Below, piece by piece: positions 47,742 to 56,663 of a stretch of 64,000 bases of DNA; within the stretch, counting starts at the first letter, position 1, and each line of letters starts with the position of its first letter. Source of the DNA: Nostoc sp. TCL240-02 (lineage in GTDB: Bacteria; Cyanobacteriota; Cyanobacteriia; Cyanobacteriales; Nostocaceae); contig NZ_CP040094.1 of the NCBI RefSeq assembly GCF_013343235.1, forward strand, positions 6,629,001 to 6,693,000. The letters are read 5' to 3'. The position numbers and the translations under genes are program-made. The notes below the pieces were generated by a model. It was given only the letters and a program-made list of their open reading frames with translations. It had not been told where the DNA came from and did not search any database.

Positions 47742-48398
47742 GTGCGTCGCAGTCAAAAGCGGTTTTTAGTTTTAGGGTTCTGCCTAGTCATTCTATCGAA
47801 ATGGGGATCAAAAGCAGTTCGGGAAAATTAAACATCATTTAAGTAGCAAGTTATCTTACGTTTTAAATAGCGCTTAAACGCTATAAACCTTTGCTTCAGC
47901 CAAGATAGTAATTTTTACCTGAGTGCATTTACTGACGATGACCAGTTCTAAGATTGTCTAAGTTCAGAAATTGTTCCGATTATAGAAGGCAAGTAGCTGC
48001 ATAGATGATTTGAAGTTACCTATGTTTATACTGACAGTAATTTGCTGGATAAGACATTAGCTCGGCTGTATTTTCATCAAGTATTCACAGTTATTCAACA
48101 TTTAGCTTAGGCGTAGCCCATCGTAGATATCGTTCTTGGTTACTACAACGATTGATTTTGGGTAGTTTTGGCGAAATCTAATCTGAGCTTTGCTTGATTT
48201 TTTACTATAAAAACTCTAAAAAAGCAAGACAAAAGTTTAGCAAACATGGTAAATGCTTGCAATACCTTCTCCTCAAAGACAAGGTATTGTGGCGATCGCT
48301 ATTTTGTATATATAAAAATCGCCATTAGGCTAATAACCTGGACGGTAGCCATTCAGAACCCAGGCTTTTTAAATAAGTTGGGGTTCTAGTATTCGCTG
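47742..48398. other. Intergenic region without clear features
   Basis: About 650 bases between two minus-strand genes. It contains a short piece of a GGCGTAGCCCATCGTAGATATCG dispersed repeat near 48111 and one GGCGATCGC site. No coding region is convincing. Confidence 0.45.
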
Positions 48399-49466
48399 TT
48401 AATTACGTTTTTGTGGAGTCCCCCAAATCTTGATTTGTCGATCAAATCCGCCACTGGCGAGGATTTTACCATTGGGACTGAAAGCGATCGCACTTACCCA
48501 GTCTGTATGTCCATTCAGTGTATTGATTAACTCACCTGTAGTTAAATTCCAGACTTTAATCCCATCTTTGCCGGCACTAGCAAGGGTTTGTCCATCGGGG
48601 TTAATGGCGATCGCATTTACCCAGTTATTATGTCCTGTGAGGGTACGGACTAATTCTCCAGTATTAATATTCCACACTTTGACTGTGCGATCGCGGCTAG
48701 CACTCACTAATGTCTGTCCATTTGGTGTAAAGATGACAGCGCTAACAACATTAGAATGAGCGACAAATTCACTAGTTAATTTGCCAGTAGTCAAGCTCCA
48801 TACTTTGATTACACCCTTACTATCACCACTAGCCAAGCTCTGCCCATCAGGGCTAATGGCTAGAGTATAAATCAAGTTATCGAAGCTTACTAGAGTCCCC
48901 AAAGGGCGCTGCTGTAGTAAATCCCATAGCCGAATCCCATCCAAAGCTCCACTGATCAGAACTTTACTATCAGGAGACACCGCTAAAGATAATACGTTAC
49001 TGGTATGTCCCACAAAAGAGCGGCTAAATTTAAAATTTTTCAGGCTCCAGAGGTTAATCGTGTTGTCATCACTACAACTAGCAAGGGTTTGCCCATCTGG
49101 TGAAATCACTAAAGACTCTACGGCTGCTTTGTGTGCTTTATTAATATCCCCTAACTTTTTACCATTTGCTGGATTCCACAGGCGAATAATCCCCTCATTT
49201 TCTGCACCTCCACTCGCAAGAAGTCTGCTATCTGGACTGAAAGCGAGAGATTTAACAGTTCCGTTATGTCCTCTGAGTGTGTAAAGTAGTTGGGCATTAG
49301 CAAAGCTGTTAGTAGTTGGGGAGTTTGGTGTTACTTCAGAGGCAGCATGAGCTTGATGAATGTAAAACCCTTGCCAGATAGTCACTGGAAGGGCAACAGC
49401 TGCCATAAATGACAGGATAATATACGGACGCAGAAAATTATCCCCACCTCTTCCCTCACTACTCAC
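48399..49466 (-). CDS. Seven-repeat WD40 protein with N-terminal membrane anchor
   Basis: A 355-residue protein with one membrane helix near 14-33 (YIILSFMAAVALPVTIWQGF) and seven WD40 repeats filling residues about 55-355. Examples are RGHNGTVKSLAFSPDSRLLA, VGHTSNVLSLAVSPDSKVL and TGHNNWVNAIAINPDGQTLA. These form one closed propeller, probably outside the cytoplasm as a protein-binding platform. The start is GTG at 49466 with AGGA 7 bases upstream; no ATG alternative precedes the membrane segment. Nostoc genomes encode many WD40 proteins; partner unknown. Confidence 0.9.
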   Translation of the reverse strand: MSSEGRGGDNFLRPYIILSFMAAVALPVTIWQGFYIHQAHAASEVTPNSPTTNSFANAQLLYTLRGHNGTVKSLAFSPDSRLLASGGAENEGIIRLWNPANGKKLGDINKAHKAAVESLVISPDGQTLASCSDDNTINLWSLKNFKFSRSFVGHTSNVLSLAVSPDSKVLISGALDGIRLWDLLQQRPLGTLVSFDNLIYTLAISPDGQSLASGDSKGVIKVWSLTTGKLTSEFVAHSNVVSAVIFTPNGQTLVSASRDRTVKVWNINTGELVRTLTGHNNWVNAIAINPDGQTLASAGKDGIKVWNLTTGELINTLNGHTDWVSAIAFSPNGKILASGGFDRQIKIWGTPQKRN

Positions 49467-49537
49467 ACTTTTTCCTCACTTTTTATTTACAAACAAACCA
49501 CTTAGAATTATGAATTATCAAATCATAACTCCTGTAC

Positions 49538-49557
49538 AGACGCGATTAATCGCGTCT
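49538..49557. repeat. Palindromic repeat unit
   Basis: AGACGCGAT-TA-ATCGCGTCT, an exact palindrome of the family at 2604 and 34033, in the gap between the 98-residue protein gene and the WD40 gene. Confidence 0.85.
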
Positions 49558-49573
49558 CTCCTACTCAGCACTC

Positions 49574-49867
49574 TTAAAGAGGTGGTTTTTTCTTAGAAAC
49601 GCTTAACATTGGTAAAGGCGCACTAGAAGAACGAGAGGGCAAATAATGTTGCACCACAGGTTCCTCTGGTAGAGGACGGCGCTGCTGGAAACGCCACAGC
49701 TTAAAGGCTAGCGCTATGCCTGTTGTTCCCAAACCAAAAGCGAACAATGACCAGCTATCATTCAATCCGCCAATCAGGGCATCTATAGCGCCCATCGTCA
49801 CCAATACACTGATTAGTGGCTCTTTTCGGTAGGTTGACTTCAAAAAACGAGGTAATACAGCATTCAT
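49574..49867 (-). CDS. Small membrane protein of unknown function
   Basis: A 97-residue protein with two hydrophobic helices (about 15-35, LISVLVTMGAIDALIGG, and 41-58, WSLFAFGLGTTGIALAFKLW), then a basic, Pro-rich tail (FQQRRPLPEEPVVQHYLP). I chose the ATG at 49867; a GTG one codon earlier is possible. Conserved-looking in composition, but I do not recognise a named family. Confidence 0.7.
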   Translation of the reverse strand: MNAVLPRFLKSTYRKEPLISVLVTMGAIDALIGGLNDSWSLFAFGLGTTGIALAFKLWRFQQRRPLPEEPVVQHYLPSRSSSAPLPMLSVSKKKPPL

Positions 49868-50193
49868 CACAGCTTGGTTGGTTCCAGTTCAGCTTTTGTG
49901 TATATTTACCAAGAATACCTCACCCTTAATTTGCCTTTCTCATCGAAGGCAGACACTAATTATGATTTTCTTTAGTTGGGGAGGAAGTATAGTCATTAAT
50001 TGCCTTGCACATACTAGTTGCAAGTCTATGATATTTCTATCACTAATAGGTATTTTGATTCCTCTCTTGCTTACATTCTAGTGCAAAGTATTTCGCTATC
50101 AATCGCCAAAGTCAAAACCAACTGGTTGTTCCAGCTGGTTGAAACTCTTTTAACTATTAGCTTACAACTTGCACCTTGTGCTGGTTGGTGGCA

Positions 50194-50364
50194 CTACTTC
50201 AGACCCAGCCATGATAGCACCCCTTGATTGGTGACATATTCAATCACCAGCATCAAACCGAAGCCAATCATTGCAGCTCGACCATTCAAGCGTTCAGCAT
50301 ATTCGTTAAAGCCAAACTTTGGCTCTTCTAGTTTAGGTGTAATTGTTGGTTGTGTTTGTGTCAT
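50194..50364 (-). CDS. High-light-inducible protein (HLIP/Scp)
   Basis: A 56-residue single-helix chlorophyll-binding protein. The motif EYAERLNGRAAMIGFGLMLV contains the conserved E-N-R chlorophyll-binding pattern of the LHC superfamily; an N-terminal polar segment (MTQTQPTITPKLEEPKFGFN) faces the stroma-equivalent side. It protects photosystem II or chlorophyll biosynthesis under light stress. I use the ATG at 50364; the frame could extend to 50430 but homologues begin near here. Transcribed away from ald. Confidence 0.92.
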   Translation of the reverse strand: MTQTQPTITPKLEEPKFGFNEYAERLNGRAAMIGFGLMLVIEYVTNQGVLSWLGLK

Positions 50365-50780
50365 TTTTAAGAAACCTTTTTTCGGCAAACGGGAGTTGAT
50401 ATGAGAATTCACAGCAATTGTCAGGTACAAGCGGTAAAGGTTAAAGGAATTAAATAGTATTTTCCCCTTCAGCTTTACCCTAAACTTGGTAACTTATGAG
50501 CTAATTGCAGTGCTTGAATGTCAAGATCAGTTGATCGATTCAGCAAAAGCTTCCTAGTAGGGAGCTATACAATCGCTCTTTTAATAAATTGTTACTATTC
50601 TTTATATATTGTATAAACACTGGGGTAATAGTCAAGGGCTTGAGTTTGGGGCTACTCAGATTAAATTAAGAAACTTAGAACACAGATTAACTATCTTTAA
50701 TACAGCTATCTGTAATAAGTCGGTAGCAAGCTTGAGATTCGCAGGCTAGAGTTAAACAAAAAAATTATCAGAGGCTATAT
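50365..50780. other. Divergent promoter region HLIP/ald
   Basis: About 415 AT-rich bases between two divergent genes, without repeats or clear regulator sites. A good purine-rich site lies before the ald start (AGAGG, 7 bases). Confidence 0.45.
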
Positions 50781-51872
50781 ATGGAAATCGGCGTTCCGAA
50801 GGAAAATAAGGATCAAGAATTTCGTGTAGGGTTAAGTCCTTCTAGTGTGCGGGTGCTGCGAGAAAATGGTCATAGCATCTTCGTAGAGACACAAGCAGGT
50901 AATGGTGCTGGATTTTCAGATGACGACTACAGAAGTGCTGGAGCCGAGATTGTCCCTACATCAGAAACGGCTTGGAATCGGGAATTGGTTGTGAAAGTCA
51001 AAGAGCCGTTGACATCTGAGTATAAATTTTTGCAGAAAGGGCAAATATTATTTACTTATTTACATTTAGCTGCCGATCGCAAATTGACAGAGCATTTAAT
51101 TGATTGTGGCACTTGTGCGATCGCCTACGAAACAGTAGAACAAACTGGTGCTAACAAACTCCCCTTGCTCACCCCCATGAGCGTGATTGCCGGTCGGCTA
51201 GCAGTACAATTTGGGGCGAGATTCCTAGAACGTCAGCAAGGTGGTAGAGGATTGCTTTTGGGTGGTGTCCCTGGAGTCAAACCAGGTAAAGTAGTAATTT
51301 TAGGTGGCGGTGTTGTCGGCACAGAAGCAGCTAAAATTGCAGTGGGTATGGGTGCGATCGTGCAGATTTTAGATGTGAGTGTCGAGCGGTTATCTTACCT
51401 CGAAACCCTCTTTGGCTCTAGGGTAGAATTCCTTTACAGCAACTCCGCTCACATTGAAGCCGCAGTTATTGAAGCCGATTTACTCATCGGTGCAGTTTTA
51501 GTGTTAGGACGTAGAGCCCCAACATTAGTATCGCGCGAATTAGTTAAACAAATGCGCCCTGGTTCGGTAATAGTTGATGTAGCCGTTGACCAAGGTGGTT
51601 GTATAGAAACTTTACGCGCCACATCTCACACAAATCCGGTATACCTTGAAGAGGGTGTGGTGCATTATGGTGTACCTAATATGCCAGGAGCAGTACCTTG
51701 GACAGCAACTCAGGCACTCAATAATAGTACATTACCTTATATTGTCCAGTTGGCGAATTTGGGAATTATGGCGCTAGAAGTTAACCCAGCCTTAGCTAAG
51801 GGTGTGAATGTGCAGAATCATCGCTTAGTGCATCCGGCTGTGCAAGAGGTGTTCCCTGATTTGGTAAATTAA
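50781..51872 (+). CDS. ald: Alanine dehydrogenase
   Basis: NAD-dependent L-alanine dehydrogenase, 363 residues, normal length. It begins MEIGVPKENKDQEFRVGLSP. The catalytic Lys and His regions are KVKEPLTSEYKFLQKGQ and FTYLHLAADRKL. The NAD fold motif is VVILGGGVVGTEAAKIAVGM. C-terminal motifs NMPGAVPWTATQALNN and HRLVHPAVQEVFPDL complete the family pattern. It reversibly aminates pyruvate; in heterocystous cyanobacteria it is active in nitrogen storage or heterocyst metabolism. No NtcA site of the GTA-N8-TAC type is obvious upstream. Confidence 0.97.
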   Translation: MEIGVPKENKDQEFRVGLSPSSVRVLRENGHSIFVETQAGNGAGFSDDDYRSAGAEIVPTSETAWNRELVVKVKEPLTSEYKFLQKGQILFTYLHLAADRKLTEHLIDCGTCAIAYETVEQTGANKLPLLTPMSVIAGRLAVQFGARFLERQQGGRGLLLGGVPGVKPGKVVILGGGVVGTEAAKIAVGMGAIVQILDVSVERLSYLETLFGSRVEFLYSNSAHIEAAVIEADLLIGAVLVLGRRAPTLVSRELVKQMRPGSVIVDVAVDQGGCIETLRATSHTNPVYLEEGVVHYGVPNMPGAVPWTATQALNNSTLPYIVQLANLGIMALEVNPALAKGVNVQNHRLVHPAVQEVFPDLVN

Positions 51873-52256
51873 GGTGTGCAAGTATTAGGCGATCAGTAAT
51901 CAGACTAATTTTCTTGCCTTATGCGCGGATGGGTAGGTGTACAAAATGAGAAGGAGCAAAAAATGGCTACTGCTCCATCTATATAATGCTTTCAGGCACT
52001 AGTATTTTTAAACCATCCGCGCACCCTATGGGGACTGGCTTTCAGCGATTTGCATCTTGTGCTATGACTATTTGCTGTGTTATGATTCACACATTCGCGC
52101 AACTGCACCTTGAAAACCAAATATAACAAGGCTTTCAGAAGCCAGCTATTGCAATTCATCTAAATCCCTATTAGGGATTGAAACAATCGCCTCACTTTAT
52201 CAATCGGCCATTGCAGATGTTAATGCTGTATTAAGGCAATTGGTAATATCAATTTT
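51873..52256. other. Intergenic region with orphan CRISPR leader and repeat
   Basis: Between ald and dusB. It contains an inverted repeat TGCGCGGATGG/CCATCCGCGCA (51922-51932 and 52013-52023), the AT-rich leader-like tract ending CCTTGAAAACCAAATATAAC, and one CRISPR-type repeat (52149-52184). No cas genes are nearby. Confidence 0.6.
52149..52184 (+). CRISPR. Single CRISPR repeat with leader-like upstream sequence
   Basis: The 36-base unit contains TTCATCTAAATCCCTATTAG and ends GGGATTGAAAC. It matches the cyanobacterial repeat family (GTTTCAATCCCTAATAGGG read on the other strand) that carries the ATTGAAAC 3' tag. Only one copy is present, no spacer-repeat array follows, and no cas genes are in the window. 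The upstream 230 bases resemble a leader: two CTTTCAG motifs and GCGCAACTGCACCTTGAAAA directly before the repeat. Confidence 0.65.
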
Positions 52257-53312
52257 TTAAAGCATCACCAAACTACCTTCTGCTTCTTCTTCTAGTTCAT
52301 AACCATTAGCCAATTTTTCAATTGCTTGGTCAATCATTGCCAAACCTTGATCTACCTTTTCAACCAAACTTAGCTGTCCTCGAAGTTCGGCAGCACCAAC
52401 GAAACCCTTAGCATACCAAGTCATGTGCTTACGGGCTTGACGCACGCCGCGATCGCCTTTATATTCCCACAAGGCTTGTAAATGATCTCTTGCACATTCC
52501 AAACGCTGAATCGGGGTAGGTGTCGGTAATATTTCCCCAGTTTTCAGGAAGTGATCGATTTCTCCAACCAAAAACGGATAACCCAAAGTCCCACGGGAAC
52601 ACATCACACCATCAGCACCAGTTTGTTCTAAACATTTCACCGCCGCTTCAACGGAAAAAATATCTCCATTCCCAATTACTGGGATAGAAAGCACTTCCTT
52701 TACACGAGTAATCCATTCCCAACGGGCATTGCCATTGTATCCTTGAGCGCGGGTGCGTCCGTGGACTGTGATCATTTGTGCCCCTGCATCTTCCATCCGC
52801 TTGGCAAAGTCGAGAATAGTAATTTCGTTGTCATTCCAGCCAATACGGGTTTTTACTGTCACAGGTACATCAACAGCTTTTACCACTTCCCGCACAATTG
52901 CTTCTGCTACTTCTGGTTGCCGCAACAACGAAGAACCGCCACCATTTTTAGTGATTTTATTTACCGGACAACCCATATTAATATCAATAGTATCAGCACC
53001 TTCGGCAACTGCCTTGATTGCTGCTTCTGCCAAAAAATCGGGACGGCAATCAAATAGTTGAATGCTTATTGGGCGTTCGTTGGGATCTACCTCCATAATT
53101 TTGGGTAACTGCTTAACATAATGCAATCCCGTAGCATTCACCATTTCGGTATACATCATCGAATCTGGCGCATAGCGACGCACGAGACGGCGAAACACCA
53201 TATCTGTTACCCCAGATAGAGGCGACTGGAGAACCCGACTTTTTACCTCAAACGATCCAATTTTGAGGGGTTGGGAAAGTCTAGCCTGGAGAATGGGGGA
53301 GAGCGAAATCAT
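52257..53312 (-). CDS. dusB: tRNA-dihydrouridine synthase B
   Basis: FMN-dependent reductase of uridines in tRNA D-loops, 351 residues. Hallmarks are VLQSPLSGVTDMVFRRLVRR (FMN-binding start), the catalytic cysteine in NMGCPVNKITKNGGGSSLL, ITVHGRTRAQGYNG, and MCSRGTLGYPFLVGEIDHFL, with the helical C-terminal domain ending at 351. Dus subtype (A, B or C) is judged from the GCPVNKI and HGRTRxQ patterns and is less certain than the family. Its start ATG at 53312 is 76 bases from the end of the Rpn-type gene. Confidence 0.92.
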   Translation of the reverse strand: MISLSPILQARLSQPLKIGSFEVKSRVLQSPLSGVTDMVFRRLVRRYAPDSMMYTEMVNATGLHYVKQLPKIMEVDPNERPISIQLFDCRPDFLAEAAIKAVAEGADTIDINMGCPVNKITKNGGGSSLLRQPEVAEAIVREVVKAVDVPVTVKTRIGWNDNEITILDFAKRMEDAGAQMITVHGRTRAQGYNGNARWEWITRVKEVLSIPVIGNGDIFSVEAAVKCLEQTGADGVMCSRGTLGYPFLVGEIDHFLKTGEILPTPTPIQRLECARDHLQALWEYKGDRGVRQARKHMTWYAKGFVGAAELRGQLSLVEKVDQGLAMIDQAIEKLANGYELEEEAEGSLVML

Positions 53313-53388
53313 ACAAAAAATTAAAAATTATGGGAATGGGAAATAACAGGAATATTTACGGGTATCTTTGAGCAGTGCTAATTGTAGG

Positions 53389-54186
53389 TTAGCTATCCTG
53401 ACTTGGAGGCTGTTTTTGCATTTCTTGCTGAACTTCCTCTAAACTCAAACCTAACTCTTTTGCTGTTTCTTCATAACTCAATCCTAATCTCAACAACAAA
53501 GGTATCATTCTAAACTTTTCTTTCAGCGCTCCTTCTTCCTTGCCTTCTTGATAAACTCGTGTTTGTTTCAAATCACTTAGCCAAAACATACCTTCAATCT
53601 CCTCTCGGCTCATTGTCGGAAACTTATAAACCAAAATTGTCTCTATTAATTCTAGTAACTGCCGCCGTTGTGGTTCAATGTTAATTTCTTGCTGAGTTCT
53701 GTTTATTAACCGCCTAGCAGATGTAATTGCTGTATCTTTTTCATCGACAACTAATTTCATGGTAGCAATTCCAATTGGTAGCGATGCAGTTTCACCTAAT
53801 TCATTTAGATAGATGCGACTGATGCGATTGCTAGTGAAAAATTCGCTGTAATTATTGATATCTGCTGTATCTAGACTGCGATTCAGATAGATAACTACTC
53901 CTCGCCATGAATTTTTAGGTTTATTTTGACGTAAGTATAAACAAATCTCGTAAATTAGGCGCGAATAAATTTCTGTGTCGGTTTGAAACTGGACTTCAAC
54001 AAAGTAAATCGGATTTTCTTCCCCTTGTGTTGGGAGAAAAACACCATCTATACGGAATGCAGTTTGCTTGATTTCAATTGAGGAGAATTTATAATCCTCT
54101 GCGGTTTGAAGTGGATTACCAATTAATTCAAAAAAGACCCCAGGAAGTTCTTGAAAAAGGCGGTAAAAAATGCTGTCAGTTTTCAC
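53389..54186 (-). CDS. Rpn/DUF2887-family PD-(D/E)XK nuclease-like protein
   Basis: A 265-residue protein of the Rpn (recombination-promoting nuclease)/putative transposase family. The nuclease core reads MKTDSIFYRLFQELPGVFFE, then FRIDGVFLP (Asp47) and IYFVEVQFQ (Glu64-x-Gln66). Helical C-terminal parts follow (TMSREEIEGMFWLSDLKQTR, EEGALKEKFRMIPLLLRLGL). Members are common in Nostoc genomes in many copies. No terminal inverted repeats are seen, so it is not an intact insertion sequence. Length is normal and the frame is open. Confidence 0.88.
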   Translation of the reverse strand: MKTDSIFYRLFQELPGVFFELIGNPLQTAEDYKFSSIEIKQTAFRIDGVFLPTQGEENPIYFVEVQFQTDTEIYSRLIYEICLYLRQNKPKNSWRGVVIYLNRSLDTADINNYSEFFTSNRISRIYLNELGETASLPIGIATMKLVVDEKDTAITSARRLINRTQQEINIEPQRRQLLELIETILVYKFPTMSREEIEGMFWLSDLKQTRVYQEGKEEGALKEKFRMIPLLLRLGLSYEETAKELGLSLEEVQQEMQKQPPSQDS

Positions 54187-54304
54187 ACTTGATGTATTGC
54201 GGTGATTTAAACCGTTAGATTTTACCGTGAAATACTACTGATAAAAATTAGTAAACCGACTGCGGGAAGCAATCGGCTTAACAAATTCATCATTTAGTTG
54301 CAAT

Positions 54305-55186
54305 TTAGCCGTGAGTTGCACCTTGAGGGGGACGCGAGACAACTTTTTTGGCTAAACCCAAAGTCTGCAAAACTAGGATGCTCCACCAAGTAACATCAAT
54401 CTCCCACCAAGACAACCCAGATTTCGCCATGTGGGGATAAGTATGATGGTTGTTATGCCATCCTTCTCCATAAGTGACGAGGGATACCCACCAAAGATTA
54501 CGAGCGCCATCGTTAGCATCAAAGGTGCGATAACCCCACAGGTGTGATGCTGAGTTTACAAACCAGGTTGAGTGCCAAAGCAAGACACATCTGAGAAACA
54601 CTCCGTAGAAGACAAAAGGCCATCCTCCTAACCCATATAGGAGCAGTGCGAAGGGTATTTGCAACAGCAAGAAGTAGCGATCTAGCCAACAATAAAAGGG
54701 TTGTCTTGCTAAATCAGGGGCATATTTTTTATAGGTGTCATAGTCAAAAAATTCTGGGCGTGGGTAGAAAATCCATAATATATGACTCCACCAAAACCCT
54801 CTTTGAGCAGAGTATGGGTCTAAATTAATATCTTCCGTGTGGGCGTGATGCTGGCGGTGTCCACCTACCCAAAAAATTGGCCCACCTTGCAAAGCCAACG
54901 CTCCGATTAGGGCGATCGCATACTCTAACCACTTGGGAACTTGGAAACTCTTATGGCTCAGTAGTCTATGATATCCCAGGCAAATACCAATGCTCCCGAA
55001 TAACCAGTGGAGAAACACTAGCAAACCCAATGCTGGCCAGGAGAAGAACCAAGGAGCCAGAAGTGCTAAGGCATGAAATGTAGCAAAAAATACTACATTT
55101 GTCCAACTGAGTTGAGGTAACTTGCCTCTCTCAGGGGCGATGGCTTCGCCAACGCCTTTGGCGAACGCCCCAAAATTTGCGGTCAT
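54305..55186 (-). CDS. desC: Acyl-lipid delta-9 fatty acid desaturase
   Basis: Membrane di-iron desaturase. The three histidine boxes are HRLLSH (after LGY), HRQHHAH and HNNHH, with membrane helices around them (VVFFATFHALALLAPWFFSW, LGLLVFLHWLFGS). It introduces a cis double bond in stearoyl lipids and supports membrane fluidity. The ATG at 55186 is chosen because AGGAA stands 7 bases upstream; the frame runs further, to 55300, without a site. Residues about 3-20 (NFGAFAKGVGEAIAPERG) are encoded by a GC-rich dispersed palindrome, probably an in-frame insertion. Divergent from a TetR-type gene. Confidence 0.92.
   Translation of the reverse strand: MTANFGAFAKGVGEAIAPERGKLPQLSWTNVVFFATFHALALLAPWFFSWPALGLLVFLHWLFGSIGICLGYHRLLSHKSFQVPKWLEYAIALIGALALQGGPIFWVGGHRQHHAHTEDINLDPYSAQRGFWWSHILWIFYPRPEFFDYDTYKKYAPDLARQPFYCWLDRYFLLLQIPFALLLYGLGGWPFVFYGVFLRCVLLWHSTWFVNSASHLWGYRTFDANDGARNLWWVSLVTYGEGWHNNHHTYPHMAKSGLSWWEIDVTWWSILVLQTLGLAKKVVSRPPQGATHG
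55137..55175. repeat. Palindromic GC-rich repeat at the desC start
   Basis: GGGGCGATGGCTTCGCC-type sequence and its GGCGAACGCCCC counterpart form a hairpin within the first codons of desC. Related repeats (GGCGTTGGCGCAGCC) occur in murD near 24672. Confidence 0.65.
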
Positions 55187-55359
55187 AAAAATTCCTGTTG
55201 ATGGATGATGAAACAATTTGCCTTTTCTCGGATGCCACCCCACAAGGGATTTACCCGCACTGTATACTAATTCGTTACAGTAGAGTAAAGCAAGTATCAC
55301 TTACATTTGTTATGCTAGCAGAACTCTGATACCTCTGCAAGTGCCACTTGCATTTTTCT
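55187..55359. promoter_or_regulatory. Divergent promoter region desC/tetR-like gene
   Basis: A 173-base gap between divergent genes, the usual place for a TetR operator. Direct repeats of CAAGTATCAC-like and CAAGTGCCAC-like sequence occur near 55290 and 55338, which could be operator halves (weak). Confidence 0.35.
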
Positions 55360-56589
55360 ATGTCGTCTCACCTCGTTTCCACTCGTCAACGCTTGATTCA
55401 AGCTGCACTTGAGTTGTTTTCTGCTCAGGGAGTTAGCGCTACCACAACCCGCCAAATTGCAGAAAAAGCCGAAGTCAACGAAGTGACTCTATTTCGGAAT
55501 TTTGGCAATAAGCATGGACTGCTTTTAGCGGTGCTGGAAGAGTCCGCAGCCTTTAAGGATTTAGGTGAATCGCTGGTGCGGCGGGCAATGCCTCCCGGCA
55601 ATGTATACCAAGCTCTGAAAGATTATGCAAGTGATAGCTTGCACGCATTAGAACGAGTGCCAGAGTTTGTCCGGTCTGTGGTGGGTGAAGCCGACCAATT
55701 CCCGGCAGAAAATCGCCGCGCACTAGGCAGGGGAGTCACAGAGGCAAACCGTTATGTAGCTCAGTATTTAGCTACTGTAATCCAGCAAGGGCACCTAAAT
55801 ACTTATTTACCAGCAGAAAAATTAGCTAGTTTGCTAAATGGGATGATCTTGGGATATGCCGTAATTGAGTTCACTAGCGAATTTCACGAACTTTGGGAGG
55901 ATCGGGATGATTTTCTCGAAAATTTGGTGGAGTTGTTTTTACATGGAGCGATGTCATCCTCAGCAGAATCAGCAATAAACTGCTTACAAGGAGGATTCAC
56001 CACTACAGAAATAGCTGATTTACCAGCTAGTTTAGTTCACGAAATTTTACAACAAGCCAGGAAATCGGGAACCCGAGATTATGCCTTGGCTTATGTGTTA
56101 TTCGGGGCTGGGTTATCCGCTACAGAAATAATTCGCTTGGAGCGATCGCACCAAATCTACGACAGTCAAGGGCACTTCCTGCAAATTACAATCCCCGGAT
56201 TTGTCCGTCAAGTGTCGGTAAATCAGTGGATTTTGGGCAAACGCTACGGTTCTTTTACCAATAATCCCTTAATTAAATGGTTGAAAAGTCGTAAAGATAC
56301 TCAAACAGCCATGTTTTTAAATGAGACAGGTAAACCCATGACAGAATCAGAGCTTGAGACACGTTGGCAAGTATGGAGTGAGAGACTATTAACTCCCCAA
56401 GGACAAACGCCAGCGATCGCTCAGGCACAACAAACTTGGCGCGTAGAAATGTTAATGCGGGGAATTACCTTGGAAAACCTGATTATCTTAACAGGTTGCG
56501 ATCGCGCCCAATTACAACCCTATGTCCGCCGAGCTAAAGAAAAAGCTGCCCTAGAGCAAGCCACCCGTTTGGACCAGAAGCCAGGATAG
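55360..56589 (+). CDS. TetR-type regulator fused to an integrase-like domain
   Basis: A 409-residue protein. Residues about 7-60 are a TetR HTH (STRQRLIQAALELFSAQGVS, TTTRQIAEKAEVNEVTLFRN). The ligand-binding helices extend to about 195. The C-terminal half (about 225-400) resembles a phage-integrase catalytic core: RDYALAYVLFGAGLSATEII, then LKSRKDTQTAMFLNETGKPM and a helix with WRVEMLMRGITLEN. The usual first catalytic Arg (GLRxSE) is Ser here, so recombinase activity is unlikely; a DNA-binding or dimerisation role is more plausible. The ATG at 55360 is chosen over a TTG at 55348. Divergent from desC, so it may regulate it (inference). Confidence 0.8.
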   Translation: MSSHLVSTRQRLIQAALELFSAQGVSATTTRQIAEKAEVNEVTLFRNFGNKHGLLLAVLEESAAFKDLGESLVRRAMPPGNVYQALKDYASDSLHALERVPEFVRSVVGEADQFPAENRRALGRGVTEANRYVAQYLATVIQQGHLNTYLPAEKLASLLNGMILGYAVIEFTSEFHELWEDRDDFLENLVELFLHGAMSSSAESAINCLQGGFTTTEIADLPASLVHEILQQARKSGTRDYALAYVLFGAGLSATEIIRLERSHQIYDSQGHFLQITIPGFVRQVSVNQWILGKRYGSFTNNPLIKWLKSRKDTQTAMFLNETGKPMTESELETRWQVWSERLLTPQGQTPAIAQAQQTWRVEMLMRGITLENLIILTGCDRAQLQPYVRRAKEKAALEQATRLDQKPG

Positions 56590-56663
56590 GGTACGCCTAA
56601 GCAATTAAAAATTAAAAATGAATAAATGCAAGGGCAGTAAGCATTTTGGTGTCGATAAATTGT

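Noticed and set aside
53389..54186. Rpn-type gene as an intact insertion sequence
   Set aside because: No terminal inverted repeats or target duplications flank it; the family is usually a lone nuclease gene.
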